A stretch of 64,000 nucleotides of DNA from Verrucomicrobia bacterium Tous-C9LFEB (GCA_002304345.1 NEUU01000020.1:1-64000), one strand, 5' to 3'; positions 51,472 to 62,101 are shown, counted from the first letter of the stretch. Numbers and translations: made by a program. The notes: a model not told the origin generated them from the sequence alone.

Positions 51472-53853
51472 ATGGCTTTTGTCTTCTGCAATGTGAGACT
51501 GCAACGAATCTGGCTTTGGCTCGTCCTCGGCTTCGTGCTGAATCGGGGGTTCTGCGCCGACACCTCCATGGAAGCGGATCGACCCATCAGCTGGTGGAAA
51601 ATGGGCGAGGCGGTTCGCTACCGAATGACCGGAAACCCGCCGGACTCGGGAACCGATTCGATCAAGGGCGTCGTCACGAACAGCAGTGGCAAGGAAGTCG
51701 CCGCCATCTCCCTCGCGCGCGAGCAATGGGCCACCGGCTGGTCCTGGACGCCTTCGGAAACCGGTTACTATGAAGTGGAATTCTTCGCGGAGAATAAAGA
51801 AGGGAAAAAGCACCCCCTCCAGCGTTCGTTCTGGTTTCGAGCGCCCAACGGAGCAACGAAGGAGTTTCACCACTCGCGACGCGGCATCGCCGTCTTGCCC
51901 AATAACGAATTCCCACCGACAGCCACGCATCAATTCGGTTTCGCCACCTACTCCAGCAATCCCGAGGATTTGATGCTCGCGCAATTGGTCGGGTTCAATC
52001 TCGTGCGCCTGACCGCCCATTGGGGTCCCGACGGTTGCGGCATGGTAAAAGACGAAGTGATCGAATCCACGAAAGGAAATTATAATTGGGTGGGATTCGA
52101 TCGGCTGGTGGATATGTATACCGCCGCCGGTTTTCAGATTTATGCCCAGATTTATGGCACGCCCTACTGGGCCTCACCTCACCCGGAAAAAGCGGGCACG
52201 ATTAATATCTGCGTCGATGCCGCCACCGCTTACGCACCGGTCGACATGAAAGACTGGACCCGCTTTCTCGAAGTGCTCGTCCAACGCTACAACGACCGCA
52301 TTCGACTGTGGGAGATTGGCAACGAACCGGCCATGCCGGGTGGCAGTTGTTTCTGGCTCGATACTCCGGAAAATTATTTCCAGATGTTGAAGTCGGGTTA
52401 CGAGACCATTAAGAAAAATCAACCTGACAGTGAAATCTGGATCGGCGGATTGGGAGCCAACTCCTTTTACCATGCGTTCTATGACCGGATTTTATCCCTG
52501 GGCGGCGGAAGCTATTTCGATGGTCTCTCCCTGCACGGTTCCTGGAATAGTCCGCAGGAAAAATTCCGCGATATTGAAAAACGCTGGAATGCCGGTCCCA
52601 AACCGGCGTTCAATTCCGAATGGCATGCCGTCTTGCAGGGCAACATGCAAAGCGGACCGGTCCTCAGTGAAGAAGCGCTCGCCTTTCGCATGATGTGCGA
52701 TCTGATGCATCAATTGAAACAAGGCATGACGCGCACCATCCTTTTTGAAATCAAAAATCTCGTCGAACGGGAGACGCTCGATTTCTGCATCCAGAATAAA
52801 TGGTTCGTTCACAGCTCCGGTCTTTTTCGTAAACGGCCACAGACCGAACCGCGGCTTCCCGCCGTGATTCTCTCCAATTTCCTGATTACCTCGGGACGGC
52901 AGGCCGCATTCAAAAAAGAGATCGCCTTATCGCCTCATTCCATGGCGGTGGAGTTGACCACCGCTCAAGGCCCACTCCTCGCTTTCTGGAGTGAGAAAGA
53001 ACCCCTCGCAGCTGATCTCGTCAAGGAATTCACCACGCCCCAGTCGCGACTGACGGATTGGGAAGGGCGGGCACGAAGCTTCGATGCCACCGAAAAACTC
53101 GAGCCGGGAAAACTCTATTATCTCTCCCAACCCAACATCGCCAAACTGGATGCCGCGTCACCCGCCGACAAACTCGTCTCTCCGCGTCAGGCCGAGCGTC
53201 AATCGCGTCCGGCCCCGACTGGCCCCTTGTCTACGGCGAAACTCTTCGATGCCGTCAATACGTCCCCGACGGTATCCGGGGAAATGTGGATCACCAAGGA
53301 CTGGCATCGCGTCGCGCTCACTCGCGAAACCCAAAATTCATCCCTCACAGCCCGCGCGGCGCTGGCCAGCACGCCTCAAGGTCTGGATGTCGTGGTGGAA
53401 GTCACCGATCCGGTACACGTCCAAAAAGAATCTTCGGCGTGGTGGAGTGGCGACAGCGTGCAGATCGCGCTGGATTGCGAGAATTCCGGTCTGGCAGGCG
53501 GCAATACCGAATTCGTTTTCGCGCTGACCGAGCAGGGACCAGTCGCGTGGAAAATTCTCGCCGCCGAACCGCACGGTAATATTCCCGCAATGTGGTCGCC
53601 CTCCGGCAGCGCTGCCAAATTTGTGGAAACCCATATCGTGCGCAACGGCGAGATCACCCGCTATCAAATCCGTATTCCATGGTCAGAACTTTACCCGCTC
53701 ATTTACGACGCCGGGAAACCGCTGCACGCCGCCTTGGTGATCAATAACAACGACGGCAAAGGGCGCGCGGAATGTTTGGAATGGGCCGCCGGAATTTCCC
53801 GGAGCAAGGACCCGGCGCAGTACGGCACGTTGAAGCCCATCACGAATAAGTAA
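51472..53853 (+). CDS. Clan GH-A glycosidase (GH39-like) with C-terminal CBM9-like domain
   Basis: 793 residues. Signal peptide (LWLWLVLGFVLNRGFCAD region). An N-terminal beta-sandwich (about 35-125) precedes a TIM barrel (about 150-480) with acid/base Glu in WEIGNEP (285) and nucleophile Glu in FNSEWHA (383). A beta-region and a CBM9-like domain (about 600-793; GLDVVVEVTDPVH, WWSGDSVQIALDCEN, YQIRIPWSELYP) follow. Related in plan to 8995-12171 and 55478-59881 but shorter. Probably extracellular or periplasmic; substrate unknown. Part of the AraC-linked group. Confidence 0.82.
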   Translation: MAFVFCNVRLQRIWLWLVLGFVLNRGFCADTSMEADRPISWWKMGEAVRYRMTGNPPDSGTDSIKGVVTNSSGKEVAAISLAREQWATGWSWTPSETGYYEVEFFAENKEGKKHPLQRSFWFRAPNGATKEFHHSRRGIAVLPNNEFPPTATHQFGFATYSSNPEDLMLAQLVGFNLVRLTAHWGPDGCGMVKDEVIESTKGNYNWVGFDRLVDMYTAAGFQIYAQIYGTPYWASPHPEKAGTINICVDAATAYAPVDMKDWTRFLEVLVQRYNDRIRLWEIGNEPAMPGGSCFWLDTPENYFQMLKSGYETIKKNQPDSEIWIGGLGANSFYHAFYDRILSLGGGSYFDGLSLHGSWNSPQEKFRDIEKRWNAGPKPAFNSEWHAVLQGNMQSGPVLSEEALAFRMMCDLMHQLKQGMTRTILFEIKNLVERETLDFCIQNKWFVHSSGLFRKRPQTEPRLPAVILSNFLITSGRQAAFKKEIALSPHSMAVELTTAQGPLLAFWSEKEPLAADLVKEFTTPQSRLTDWEGRARSFDATEKLEPGKLYYLSQPNIAKLDAASPADKLVSPRQAERQSRPAPTGPLSTAKLFDAVNTSPTVSGEMWITKDWHRVALTRETQNSSLTARAALASTPQGLDVVVEVTDPVHVQKESSAWWSGDSVQIALDCENSGLAGGNTEFVFALTEQGPVAWKILAAEPHGNIPAMWSPSGSAAKFVETHIVRNGEITRYQIRIPWSELYPLIYDAGKPLHAALVINNNDGKGRAECLEWAAGISRSKDPAQYGTLKPITNK

Positions 53854-53879
53854 TCCAATGGACTAAGCCAGACGGAATT

Positions 53880-54629
53880 CTAACGGCAGTACTGATCGAC
53901 AACGGGCTGGATCGCATCGGCCCAGATGCGATAACCAGCCAGCGAAGGGTGAAGCAAATCGGGCATGATCTCCTTGGACAACGTACCGTCCGGAGACAAA
54001 AATTTCGCCCCGATATCGAGATAGGTCACACTCGGTTCGCGACCGAGCGGTTCGATGAGCTTGTTGATTTCCGCTATTTTCACGCGGAGCCCATCCGTAG
54101 AACTGGCACCACGCGGAAAAATTCCCAATAGCAAGATATGTGTCTGCGGGCTACGCTTCTGGACTTCACGAACAATCGCCGTAATGCCTTCCGCAATTTG
54201 CGGGGCGGAGTCGCTCAGATTATTCGTGCCGATCATGAGAACCAGGAGCTTCGGAGAGATGCCGTCCAGTTCGCCATGCTGCATCCGCCACAGGACATTC
54301 TGCGTACGATCGCTGCTGATACCAAATGAAGCCGCCTTGCGGTTCTCATACCGTTCCTTCCAGACTGCGGCTCCGAGACTTTTCCAGCCATGTGTAATGG
54401 AATCGCCCTGAAACAGGAGATCGATATTTCCGCCTTGAGCCTGCTTGAGATTATCCGTGAATCGCACCATCCAGTCATTTCGCGGTACAGGATAAATCGC
54501 CGGATTCACTCCGGCAGGCGGAGTTTCGAGCGGCCAGTTGACCGTCTCTGCGTGAAGGGGGAACCCCCATCCGATCGAGAGGGCAATGGCCAGAGGCAGG
54601 CTACAGACAGGACGGAGCATGGTAAGCAT
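53880..54629 (-). CDS. SGNH/GDSL hydrolase
   Basis: About 249 residues; ATG 54629 stands 8 bp after the pilin stop, ATG 54620 is also possible. Signal peptide (LPLAIALSIGWGFPLHAE). Block I Ser in LLFQGDSITHGW, Gly/Asn in block III VLMIGTNNLS, and block V Asp/His in MPDLLHPSLAGY form the SGNH set; RYENRKAASFGISSDRTQNVLWR matches PAF-acetylhydrolase-like members. Likely a secreted carbohydrate esterase removing acetyl groups for the giant glycosidase of this operon. Confidence 0.88.
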   Translation of the reverse strand: MLTMLRPVCSLPLAIALSIGWGFPLHAETVNWPLETPPAGVNPAIYPVPRNDWMVRFTDNLKQAQGGNIDLLFQGDSITHGWKSLGAAVWKERYENRKAASFGISSDRTQNVLWRMQHGELDGISPKLLVLMIGTNNLSDSAPQIAEGITAIVREVQKRSPQTHILLLGIFPRGASSTDGLRVKIAEINKLIEPLGREPSVTYLDIGAKFLSPDGTLSKEIMPDLLHPSLAGYRIWADAIQPVVDQYCR

Positions 54630-54637
54630 TCTCTTTT

Positions 54638-55366
54638 TCAGGGATTCATCAACAAAAGTGTCCGACGGTTTTCCACAAATTCCGCCGTGGGAATTGCCTC
54701 CGTATGACCGTCGATAAAGACACAAAGAATTTCCCCAGTCCCGCGATCATTCACGTCATTGGTTTTACTGGCGTAGCTATTGACGTAACTCGACACATCC
54801 AGATACCACGTGGCGCGCACGCTGGTGCCAGCGGTCACCACCATCACCACCTGGCTGGCGCGCGACACCGTGGCGGCCCGCATCGCCACATTCAGCCACG
54901 GAAAGCGAAAAACCTCCGTGCTTCCACCATAATCGCAAATGGTATGGTGCTGCCCGTTCTTCATGAAGGGATCAATCAAGGTGGGACATTGATTGAACTT
55001 CTGGCCGGAATAGTTGACGTAGGATTGATTGGGCAGCAGGTAGGGCCGGATCAAGTCAGACCAATAATTCCCCTGATAGCTCGTACCCGTATAATCTCCC
55101 GTGGTCGTATTGTCACAAAGATAGGGATAGCGCCCTTGATTATCGCTGACGTAAAGGTTGATGGAGGTCGCGATGGCGCGGAGATTGGAAGTACTCTTAG
55201 CCATCTTGGAGAGCTGCATGGCCCGGCCAAATCCCATCAGCAACAGACTCGCCATCACCGCCACTATCGACAGCACGACAAACATCTCAATCAACGTAAA
55301 GCCGCGCAACTGAGAGCGGCGATCCCGTTGTCCGCAAACGACTGGATTCTGGAATAGAGAGTACAT
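54638..55366 (-). CDS. Type IV pilin-like protein (prepilin-type N-terminal domain)
   Basis: 242 residues. Motif QLRGFTLIEMFVVLSIVAVMASLLLMGF, then STSNLRAIATSINLYVSDNQGRYPY. It ends with ILCVFIDGHTEAIPTAEF, the variable DGH-E tail of this family. ATG 55366 has a short basic leader (RDRRSQLR). It lies 111 bp after the giant glycosidase and 8 bp before the esterase, the fourth case in this window of a pilin-like gene packed with carbohydrate-active genes. Confidence 0.87.
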   Translation of the reverse strand: MYSLFQNPVVCGQRDRRSQLRGFTLIEMFVVLSIVAVMASLLLMGFGRAMQLSKMAKSTSNLRAIATSINLYVSDNQGRYPYLCDNTTTGDYTGTSYQGNYWSDLIRPYLLPNQSYVNYSGQKFNQCPTLIDPFMKNGQHHTICDYGGSTEVFRFPWLNVAMRAATVSRASQVVMVVTAGTSVRATWYLDVSSYVNSYASKTNDVNDRGTGEILCVFIDGHTEAIPTAEFVENRRTLLLMNP

Positions 55367-55477
55367 GCTGGAAGCTCAATTCAATGAATTCATCGGCACT
55401 TCCACAGAATACCCATAGTGGGTCAAAGAGGTTATGCCATTCACGGTTTTTGTTTTGTCTCAAATCGACTTATTTGA

Positions 55478-58400
55478 TCATTTGCGCTTCAGAAGCAAAC
55501 CCATTTTGGTTGGGTCCCGTTCCGGCAGAATGCCCTGCCCCAATTCAATTCGCTGGGATTTTCCATCCAAGCCGCGATTGATGAACACCATCGACATACC
55601 CACGGCCTCACTGGCTCCGACGGGGAAGAGAAGCTTCTCCGGAATCACGACGTCATAATAGATATAATTCGCGTCCCGATGGATGCGTCGAATCGCAGCG
55701 GTGAACGGTTTCGCCGTTTCCAACCCGTAGTTTCCATCCCACGAATAGGAAAGTGCCGATTGACGGCCAAACGCAAAACCACATTCCAGATAGCCCGCTC
55801 CGGGCTTCTCGCCCGTGACGGTTCGATCGAAAGCCAGCACCAGACAGTCCCCGCCGTTTTTCAAATCACCATTCTCCCGATCTTGAACCGGCGTAGCATC
55901 CTGGACCCGGGCCAGAATCCGCAAGCCCTCCGGCACCCAGAAGAGATCATAGTCCGCTTGGAACTTTTCCGCGCTTTGAATTTCCGGCAACGCGGAGTAC
56001 GAAAGATGAGCGAGATCAGGAGACGTCCCTTCCAGTTTTTGAGGTCGGAAAAGGATGGCCATCGCGTCCTTGGTATATTCGTCGCCCGGCCATTTCACAT
56101 GCAGATCATAGTGGATCGGTCGATTGAAATCGTTCCCCTTGCCTTGGGAGGAAATGGCGATGGGCAGATTTGCCGAGGTGGAGGGCTGGAGCCGTTGCTT
56201 GAGAACATCCGGCTTGAAGAGGTATCCGTTCTTGGTTGCCACCACTTCGATTTCGGAGACGTTCGTGGAATTGTTCCGCAGCTCGATCGAACGCGTATAG
56301 CCCGCCACGCTGATCGCAGGCGCAGTTTTCACGGTAAACACCAGCGGCAGAAGCTTGCTCCCGTCCTCCAGAGTTCCCATCAAACGGAAGGATTGCGGGT
56401 TGATATTCCGATCCGCGAGAAGCTCCACCTGAATGAGGCGAGATTCGGAGGATTTCAGCGAAACGACAGCATCTTTAAAAGAGATCTTCAGTCCGTCGGG
56501 ACCGCTACCGGTCAATTTCACCACTTGAGCATTCTTGCTTTCATTATGCAAACTCACCGAAAGGACAGTGGGCTGACCGACCGCCACTTCGCGATCAAAC
56601 GCCTTGGTGACATCCGGCAGGGCCAGATAGGTCGTCGTCGTGTAACCACGATCCGTGGCCGGAGTGCTCTGATTCGATTTGAAGCTGGCAATAAAAGAGG
56701 GGTCGCGTTGTAGCAATGCGAGATCGACTCCTCGCGCGTAATGCACCAGTCGATCCTTCAGGACGAGCCGATTCTTTCCGTCGGTGGGCAGACTGATTCG
56801 ATTGCCAAACACATCAAATAATTCCGCTCCCGCCCGCAATGGCAACTCTATGGAGACCTCGTCCGAACCCGTATTCCAGAATGCAGCCATCCCCATACCG
56901 TCCTTGCGCTGGAAAAGATAGAGATGCACCTTTCCTTCCGCGAGGGTGGCCCGTCCCACGGGCGAGCAATCCATATAGAAACTGTTCTTGAAACTCTCCA
57001 TCGGCAACAGCGGCGTCGAATCGCCACAGGGGAACACCATGTCCGTATCGAGATAGAAAAAGCTCCGCGAGAAACCGGCACAGAGAAGTATCGGCATCTT
57101 CTTGGACTGCAGATCGAGAATGCTCCGGTAGTTATGAAAAACGAGCCCCGACTCGGTATCCCACACGTCCCAGCCCGGATGAACCTGGTCGATCTGGGTT
57201 CGTCCTTGCATCAACTGTTTGAACCCTTCCCCGTTTGCCTCGAGTCCGTAAAGATGAACTCCCACGACGCCATCGGCGAAGCTGTTTTGATTTTGCTCGG
57301 CGGCAGCGCGGATATAACTTTCCGGAATTTGATTGAAGCAACCTAAAATCGGTTTCGCTTCCGGAGCGTGGCGCTTGAGGGCGTTGTAGAATCCCCGATA
57401 GAAGACCGCCCATTCCCGACCGTCCGGCGCGGGGCCCCAGCCCATGGGTAGATTGGGCTCGTTGGCGAAATTCCAGAAATCGATCAGACCCTTGGTCTTG
57501 AGAAATGTTTTTTCATATAGAGTGGGCATGTCGCCCGGCTGCCATTCCCGGTTGATTGAATAACTGCCGCGCTCGACAATCGCTCCGGTGATAAACCCGG
57601 CCTGCTTGAATGCCCGCACCGTCTCCAAGGGATCTCCCGGCAGATCACGGCCCTTCCCGTCAACGAGATGAAGGTTGAGCCAGTTGACCATGCCGACTCC
57701 GAGATTTCGAAAGAGAGCAATGGCTTCCGCGCTCTTAAGCGGAGCCGGCAGCGAGAGATTTGAATCAAAGAAGAGACCGCTAAAAGCGCTGATGCGATCC
57801 GCTTTCGTTCCCTTGCTGATATAGAGTTCGCGGTCCGCCAAAAATTTTCCGTCAGCATTCCTAACCTTCAATAAGACGTTGAAAAAGCCATTCGGCAGCG
57901 AGGACACATCCCACGACAGATCACTCTCCCCCACCGCCACATCCTTAGCCCACTCCTGCGAAAGGACGGTCGCTCCACCGAAGTAATCTTTCACCTCGGC
58001 TTTGATTTTCGTCTTGATCGCGGCTCCGGACGCAAACTTAAAACGGAGACTGTTCTTTTCCCCACTCCAGAAATGAGAGAAAAGTCCCGACACCGAAATG
58101 AGCGCGTCGAAATCGGCTGGCGTCCGTCGCGTCACCCGGATATTCCGCGTCTCGATGGTTCGACCGGGCTGCGCTTTATACTGAAGTAATATCCGTCCGT
58201 TGCGGATGTTGTCCCGAAACCGATCCGGAATCGGCATGGTGTAGGTGCAGGGAATCCATTGCAGTCCCGCGGCAGACGGCGAGGTCATTTTCGATTCCAC
58301 AATCTGCCAGCTCGACTGCGAAACAAACTGCCCGCGGGGTAACGAAACCGAGGCACCCGGACTGCCGCGAACTTCCAGCTCCATGATGATGACTTCTCCC

Positions 58401-59881
58401 GGCAGCACATTGAATGGCGACAGCGCATAGGCGGCGGCTTGTTTGGCATCCTCGGCAAATTGAATGCGGAAGCCCTGACTTGCCTCTTCATTCATCACCT
58501 CGAACTTCCCATCGCCCGGTCGCATCCACGTGGAAAAATTCTCTTTGGCCGTTGAGTTGAGCACCAGATTGAAACGGCCCGGAAATTGAGGCTCCACGTT
58601 GTATTCGGCCACGTCTCCCAACCATAGAGGGCGATATGCCACGGTTTCGTCCGTCTGGAAAATGAGAGGCACATACAGACCGGGATCGCGCCACGAGGCA
58701 TTCGCCTGATCCTTCGGTGAGAAACTAAGCCAGTGCTCCTGCCCAATCGTGTTGGCGTCGTGATATCCGGCATTGAAGGTCAGGGTCAGGCCATTGAACG
58801 GAGTGATCCGGCGGGCTTCGTTGCGAAGAGGAATCTTTAGGATTGCCTCCCAGCCGTCTTTCACCAGCCGGGTGATGGCCGTCGCATTGGCGCTTGTCTC
58901 GCCATTCATCGAACGCGACACCGTGTATTGCTCCTTGCCGATAAGGCCGCTGCCGGAGGACACGCGCCCGGAGGGCATAAGAAAAAACTCGAAGCAATCC
59001 CGTTCATAACGGGATTCATGCTTGAAATTCAGGAAGCGGTCCTGCGCTCGAAAGCGAACAACCAGAGCATTCACCGACCAGCTCAGTTGAAAACTGGCCG
59101 CCACGTCATTGAGGGGCGTTTTGTTGGTGCTCGTCGCGGCGAGTTTATAGGCTGGCCTTTTCTCCCACACCGGCGAATCGAAAGAGAAGGCCTCATCGGT
59201 ACTAAATTCAACCAGCGCCGCTCCCGGTTCCACCGCGAGCTTTTCCTTCCCACCAGGAATGGTGAGCCAGGGCAACGCTACACCCTTGATCGCGGTTTCA
59301 GAAAGGTCGACACCAGTCCACTCCAGTTCATACGACTCGATCTCCAGCGTGCCGCCACCGTGACTAGCGATGTCGAACCGCACGGCGACGGCTTCGGTGG
59401 GAATAGTCGCTTCGATCTTCAGATCCTGCCAGTCCGGCTTGGCCGCAATGACTTTGCTTGCGCCTGCGTCCTTGATCGTTTTTGTGTCCGCGTCCAGATA
59501 GAGAAGTCCGACGCTGGTAGCCTTGAGGTTGGCCGTGTCACCCATCCATCGGCACTTCAAACGCAAAAGAAATGATCCCTTCATTTTCTTGTCCAAGGGC
59601 AGCGTCCCGATCAACGCCGTCCATTTGCCTGTCGGAAATTCCAAGCTCGCCAGCCGTCCCGATGCCGCGGGGGTCAATCGGCAGCCGTTATGAATATTCC
59701 ATCCTTGCGGGCTGGCCAGTTTCTCCGTTCCGAAGACGTGGACCGGGGGAATTTCGGCGGCGGACAAGACCGTCGTGAGGTAAGTGATGACCCAAAGACT
59801 TTTGAACAATAAGCAGAGACTTCGTACCATTGGTGTGAGGAGCTTGTCCGCCTTCATTTCGAATGAGCATCCGGCACTCAT
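55478..59881 (-). CDS. Giant multidomain clan GH-A glycosidase
   Basis: Up to 1467 residues; ATG 59857 or 59830 may be the true start, since a signal peptide (CLLFKSLWVITYLTTVLSAA) follows 59830. Order: CBM-like sandwich (about 45-190), CBM9-like domain (about 215-410; RYERDCFEFFLMPSG), CBM4/9-like domain (about 430-590), Ig-like region, TIM barrel (about 695-1010) with Glu in WNFANEPNLP (808) and WDTESG (910), beta-domains, and a second CBM9-like domain (about 1275-1467). The two Glu fit clan GH-A; a GH39-like assignment is tentative. Probably a secreted enzyme holding a complex polysaccharide at several points. Confidence 0.8.
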   Translation of the reverse strand: MSAGCSFEMKADKLLTPMVRSLCLLFKSLWVITYLTTVLSAAEIPPVHVFGTEKLASPQGWNIHNGCRLTPAASGRLASLEFPTGKWTALIGTLPLDKKMKGSFLLRLKCRWMGDTANLKATSVGLLYLDADTKTIKDAGASKVIAAKPDWQDLKIEATIPTEAVAVRFDIASHGGGTLEIESYELEWTGVDLSETAIKGVALPWLTIPGGKEKLAVEPGAALVEFSTDEAFSFDSPVWEKRPAYKLAATSTNKTPLNDVAASFQLSWSVNALVVRFRAQDRFLNFKHESRYERDCFEFFLMPSGRVSSGSGLIGKEQYTVSRSMNGETSANATAITRLVKDGWEAILKIPLRNEARRITPFNGLTLTFNAGYHDANTIGQEHWLSFSPKDQANASWRDPGLYVPLIFQTDETVAYRPLWLGDVAEYNVEPQFPGRFNLVLNSTAKENFSTWMRPGDGKFEVMNEEASQGFRIQFAEDAKQAAAYALSPFNVLPGEVIIMELEVRGSPGASVSLPRGQFVSQSSWQIVESKMTSPSAAGLQWIPCTYTMPIPDRFRDNIRNGRILLQYKAQPGRTIETRNIRVTRRTPADFDALISVSGLFSHFWSGEKNSLRFKFASGAAIKTKIKAEVKDYFGGATVLSQEWAKDVAVGESDLSWDVSSLPNGFFNVLLKVRNADGKFLADRELYISKGTKADRISAFSGLFFDSNLSLPAPLKSAEAIALFRNLGVGMVNWLNLHLVDGKGRDLPGDPLETVRAFKQAGFITGAIVERGSYSINREWQPGDMPTLYEKTFLKTKGLIDFWNFANEPNLPMGWGPAPDGREWAVFYRGFYNALKRHAPEAKPILGCFNQIPESYIRAAAEQNQNSFADGVVGVHLYGLEANGEGFKQLMQGRTQIDQVHPGWDVWDTESGLVFHNYRSILDLQSKKMPILLCAGFSRSFFYLDTDMVFPCGDSTPLLPMESFKNSFYMDCSPVGRATLAEGKVHLYLFQRKDGMGMAAFWNTGSDEVSIELPLRAGAELFDVFGNRISLPTDGKNRLVLKDRLVHYARGVDLALLQRDPSFIASFKSNQSTPATDRGYTTTTYLALPDVTKAFDREVAVGQPTVLSVSLHNESKNAQVVKLTGSGPDGLKISFKDAVVSLKSSESRLIQVELLADRNINPQSFRLMGTLEDGSKLLPLVFTVKTAPAISVAGYTRSIELRNNSTNVSEIEVVATKNGYLFKPDVLKQRLQPSTSANLPIAISSQGKGNDFNRPIHYDLHVKWPGDEYTKDAMAILFRPQKLEGTSPDLAHLSYSALPEIQSAEKFQADYDLFWVPEGLRILARVQDATPVQDRENGDLKNGGDCLVLAFDRTVTGEKPGAGYLECGFAFGRQSALSYSWDGNYGLETAKPFTAAIRRIHRDANYIYYDVVIPEKLLFPVGASEAVGMSMVFINRGLDGKSQRIELGQGILPERDPTKMGLLLKRK

Positions 59882-60308
59882 TACTCTATAAAATCGGATT
59901 GGAACGGCAACGATCCATGTTGAATTACGTGGAATATATCGCTTTCTGGAGCAGACCTGTTATTCCATTCACGGCTTTTGAGTGTTCCTGTTTCGACTTC
60001 CCTGCCCAGACTAAGGAGGCACAAAGACTTTTTTGAGATCGCGCTCCCAGTGGCGCCCAATCTGGACAACCTCGCTCCTTTCCCAGAGGAGCCCGGCATG
60101 GGGGGATGACCCAAAAGAAATGTCCGTGCGCAGTCATGGATTCGAGGGCGGGTGGAGAGCCCCAGTCAAGCACGTTTACGACCGAAACGTTAGGCTTAGA
60201 TGCGTTAGGTGAGCTACGTGTGCGATATTTTTCGCCCGGTGAGCCCGGTACAGCAATCCGATCCAGTTTGACGTTGTCGCCCCAGTCCATTAGATAAGCT
60301 ACATTACG
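59882..60308. other. Intergenic region with partial dispersed repeat
   Basis: About 430 bp without a supported gene. At 60186-60236, on the minus strand, lies a piece of the dispersed repeat (AATATCGCACACGTAG, CTCACCTAACGC). The rest presumably holds promoters for the giant glycosidase and the tryptophan synthase gene; none could be placed. Short open frames here show no recognisable protein. Confidence 0.5.
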
Positions 60309-61679
60309 ATGAACGATTCCATTAAGTTTTTACTCTCCGAGAAGGAGATTCCGCACACTTGGTACAACATTGCCGCCGACCTGAAGACGCCTCCGCCCAC
60401 CGTCTTGCATCCGGGCACGTTCGAGCCGATCGGACCTTCTGACCTCGCGCCGATTTTCACCGATGCCATCATCGCCCAGGAAGTCTCCACCGAGCGCGAT
60501 ATTCCGATCCCCGGCGAAGTGCGTGAAATCTACAAGCAATGGCGACCCTCGCCGCTGTACCGCGCCCGGCGGCTGGAGAAGGCGCTCGATACACCGGCCA
60601 AGATCTATTACAAAAACGAAGGCGTCAGTCCCGCCGGTTCGCACAAACTAAATTCGGCCATCGCCCAGGCTTACTACAACAAAGCGGCGGGCGTGAAACT
60701 ACTCATCACCGAAACCGGCGCTGGACAATGGGGTTCCTCCCTCGCCCTCGCCTGCAATATGTTCAATCTGGCGTGCGAGATCTACATGGTCAAAGTCAGC
60801 TACAACCAGAAGCCGTACCGCCGCGCCTTGATGCAGACCTACGGAGCCACAGTCACCGCCAGCCCGAGCGATCAGACCGCCGCAGGCCGTGAGATTCTCG
60901 CGCAGGACCCGAACAGCAACGGCTCGCTCGGCATCGCGATTTCAGAAGCCGTCGAAGAAGCCACCCAACATCCCGATTCCAAATACGCGCTCGGCAGCGT
61001 GCTGAACCACGTCTTGCTACACCAAACCGTCATCGGCATGGAGGCCATCAAGCAAATGGAATTGGCCGGAGACGAACCCGATGTAGTGGTGGCTTGCACG
61101 GGTGGCGGATCGAATTTCGCGGGTCTGGTATTCCCCTTCATCGGACGCCAACTGCGCGGCGGTCGCAAACTCCGCGCGGTCGCGGTTGAGCCCGACGCCT
61201 GTCCGAGTTTGACGCGTGGCAAATACGCCTATGATTTCGGCGACACCGCCCATCTCACGCCGCTGGTGAAAATGCATACGCTCGGCAGCACGTTCATGCC
61301 GCGCGGATTCCACGCAGGCGGATTGCGCTACCACGGCATGGCGCCGTTGGTCAGCCACGTGGTGGAACAAGGCCTGGCCGAAGCCATCGGCGTGCCGCAA
61401 CTGGAAGCGTTCGCCGCTGGAGTCCAATTCGCCCGAGCGGAAGGCATCGTGCCCGCGCCGGAAGCGAACCATGCCGTTGCCGGAGCAATCCGCGAAGCAC
61501 TTCGTTGCAAGGAAACCGGCCACAGCGAGACGATTCTATTCAACCTCTCCGGACATGGCCATTTCGATATGCCGGCCTATATCGATTATTTCGACGGCAA
61601 GCTGATCGACTACGCGCATCCCGAGGAGGAAATCGCCATGGCCCTTGCCGGTCTGCCCGCGATTCCGACGGAGAAGTAA
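60309..61679 (+). CDS. trpB: TrpB2-type tryptophan synthase beta chain
   Basis: 456 residues, longer than classic TrpB (about 400) with the N-terminal extension typical of TrpB2. PLP Lys in SPAGSHKLNSA (113), TETGAGQWGSSLA, VSYNQKPYRRALMQTYGA, and the phosphate-binding VVACTGGGSNFAG; near the end FNLSGHGHFDMPAYIDYF. Makes tryptophan from serine and indole in the cytoplasm. TrpB2 forms do not need the usual TrpA partner, and no trpA is nearby. Not linked to the glycan genes. Confidence 0.92.
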   Translation: MNDSIKFLLSEKEIPHTWYNIAADLKTPPPTVLHPGTFEPIGPSDLAPIFTDAIIAQEVSTERDIPIPGEVREIYKQWRPSPLYRARRLEKALDTPAKIYYKNEGVSPAGSHKLNSAIAQAYYNKAAGVKLLITETGAGQWGSSLALACNMFNLACEIYMVKVSYNQKPYRRALMQTYGATVTASPSDQTAAGREILAQDPNSNGSLGIAISEAVEEATQHPDSKYALGSVLNHVLLHQTVIGMEAIKQMELAGDEPDVVVACTGGGSNFAGLVFPFIGRQLRGGRKLRAVAVEPDACPSLTRGKYAYDFGDTAHLTPLVKMHTLGSTFMPRGFHAGGLRYHGMAPLVSHVVEQGLAEAIGVPQLEAFAAGVQFARAEGIVPAPEANHAVAGAIREALRCKETGHSETILFNLSGHGHFDMPAYIDYFDGKLIDYAHPEEEIAMALAGLPAIPTEK

Positions 61680-61861
61680 CGCGAAATTATTCGGCTTCGT
61701 CGCCGAGCGAAACCAGTGGCTCATGTCAGATGAAATGATCCACTAGTGTTCTTTATGGCCGCGAGGGAATGGATTCTTTTGCGATCGCGCCCCGCTCGTC
61801 GAGATTCTGGTGATTGAGCACCGAACCGTTTTCCAATGGATCGACCTTTTGCGCGCGCAGT

Positions 61862-62101
61862 CGCCGGAAATCCGAGAAAGTAGGCGATAAAGCGCGCGCC
61901 AACGACCGGGATAATGCCGAAATTCACGATGCCCGCGCCAAAGCCGAGGATGCCGGTAAACACGCGGAACGAGCGGCTATAACGGATCTCAAAAAATTGT
62001 GCGAGCGTCATCGCGCGGGTTTCGCGATAGCGATAAATCACAAATCCCGAAATGACCACAAGGAACCAGACAGGAAATTGAATCCAGCTCCACCAACCCA
62101 T
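61862..62101 (-). pseudogene. Sodium:solute symporter fragment
   Basis: About 80 codons encode an internal piece of an SSS-family transporter: WWSWIQFPVWFLVVISG, YRYRETRAMTLAQFFEIRYS, FRVFTGILGFGAGIVNFG, GARFIAYFLG. Both ends run into unrelated sequence without start or remaining helices (intact members have 450-600 residues). It is a deletion remnant. Confidence 0.75.
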
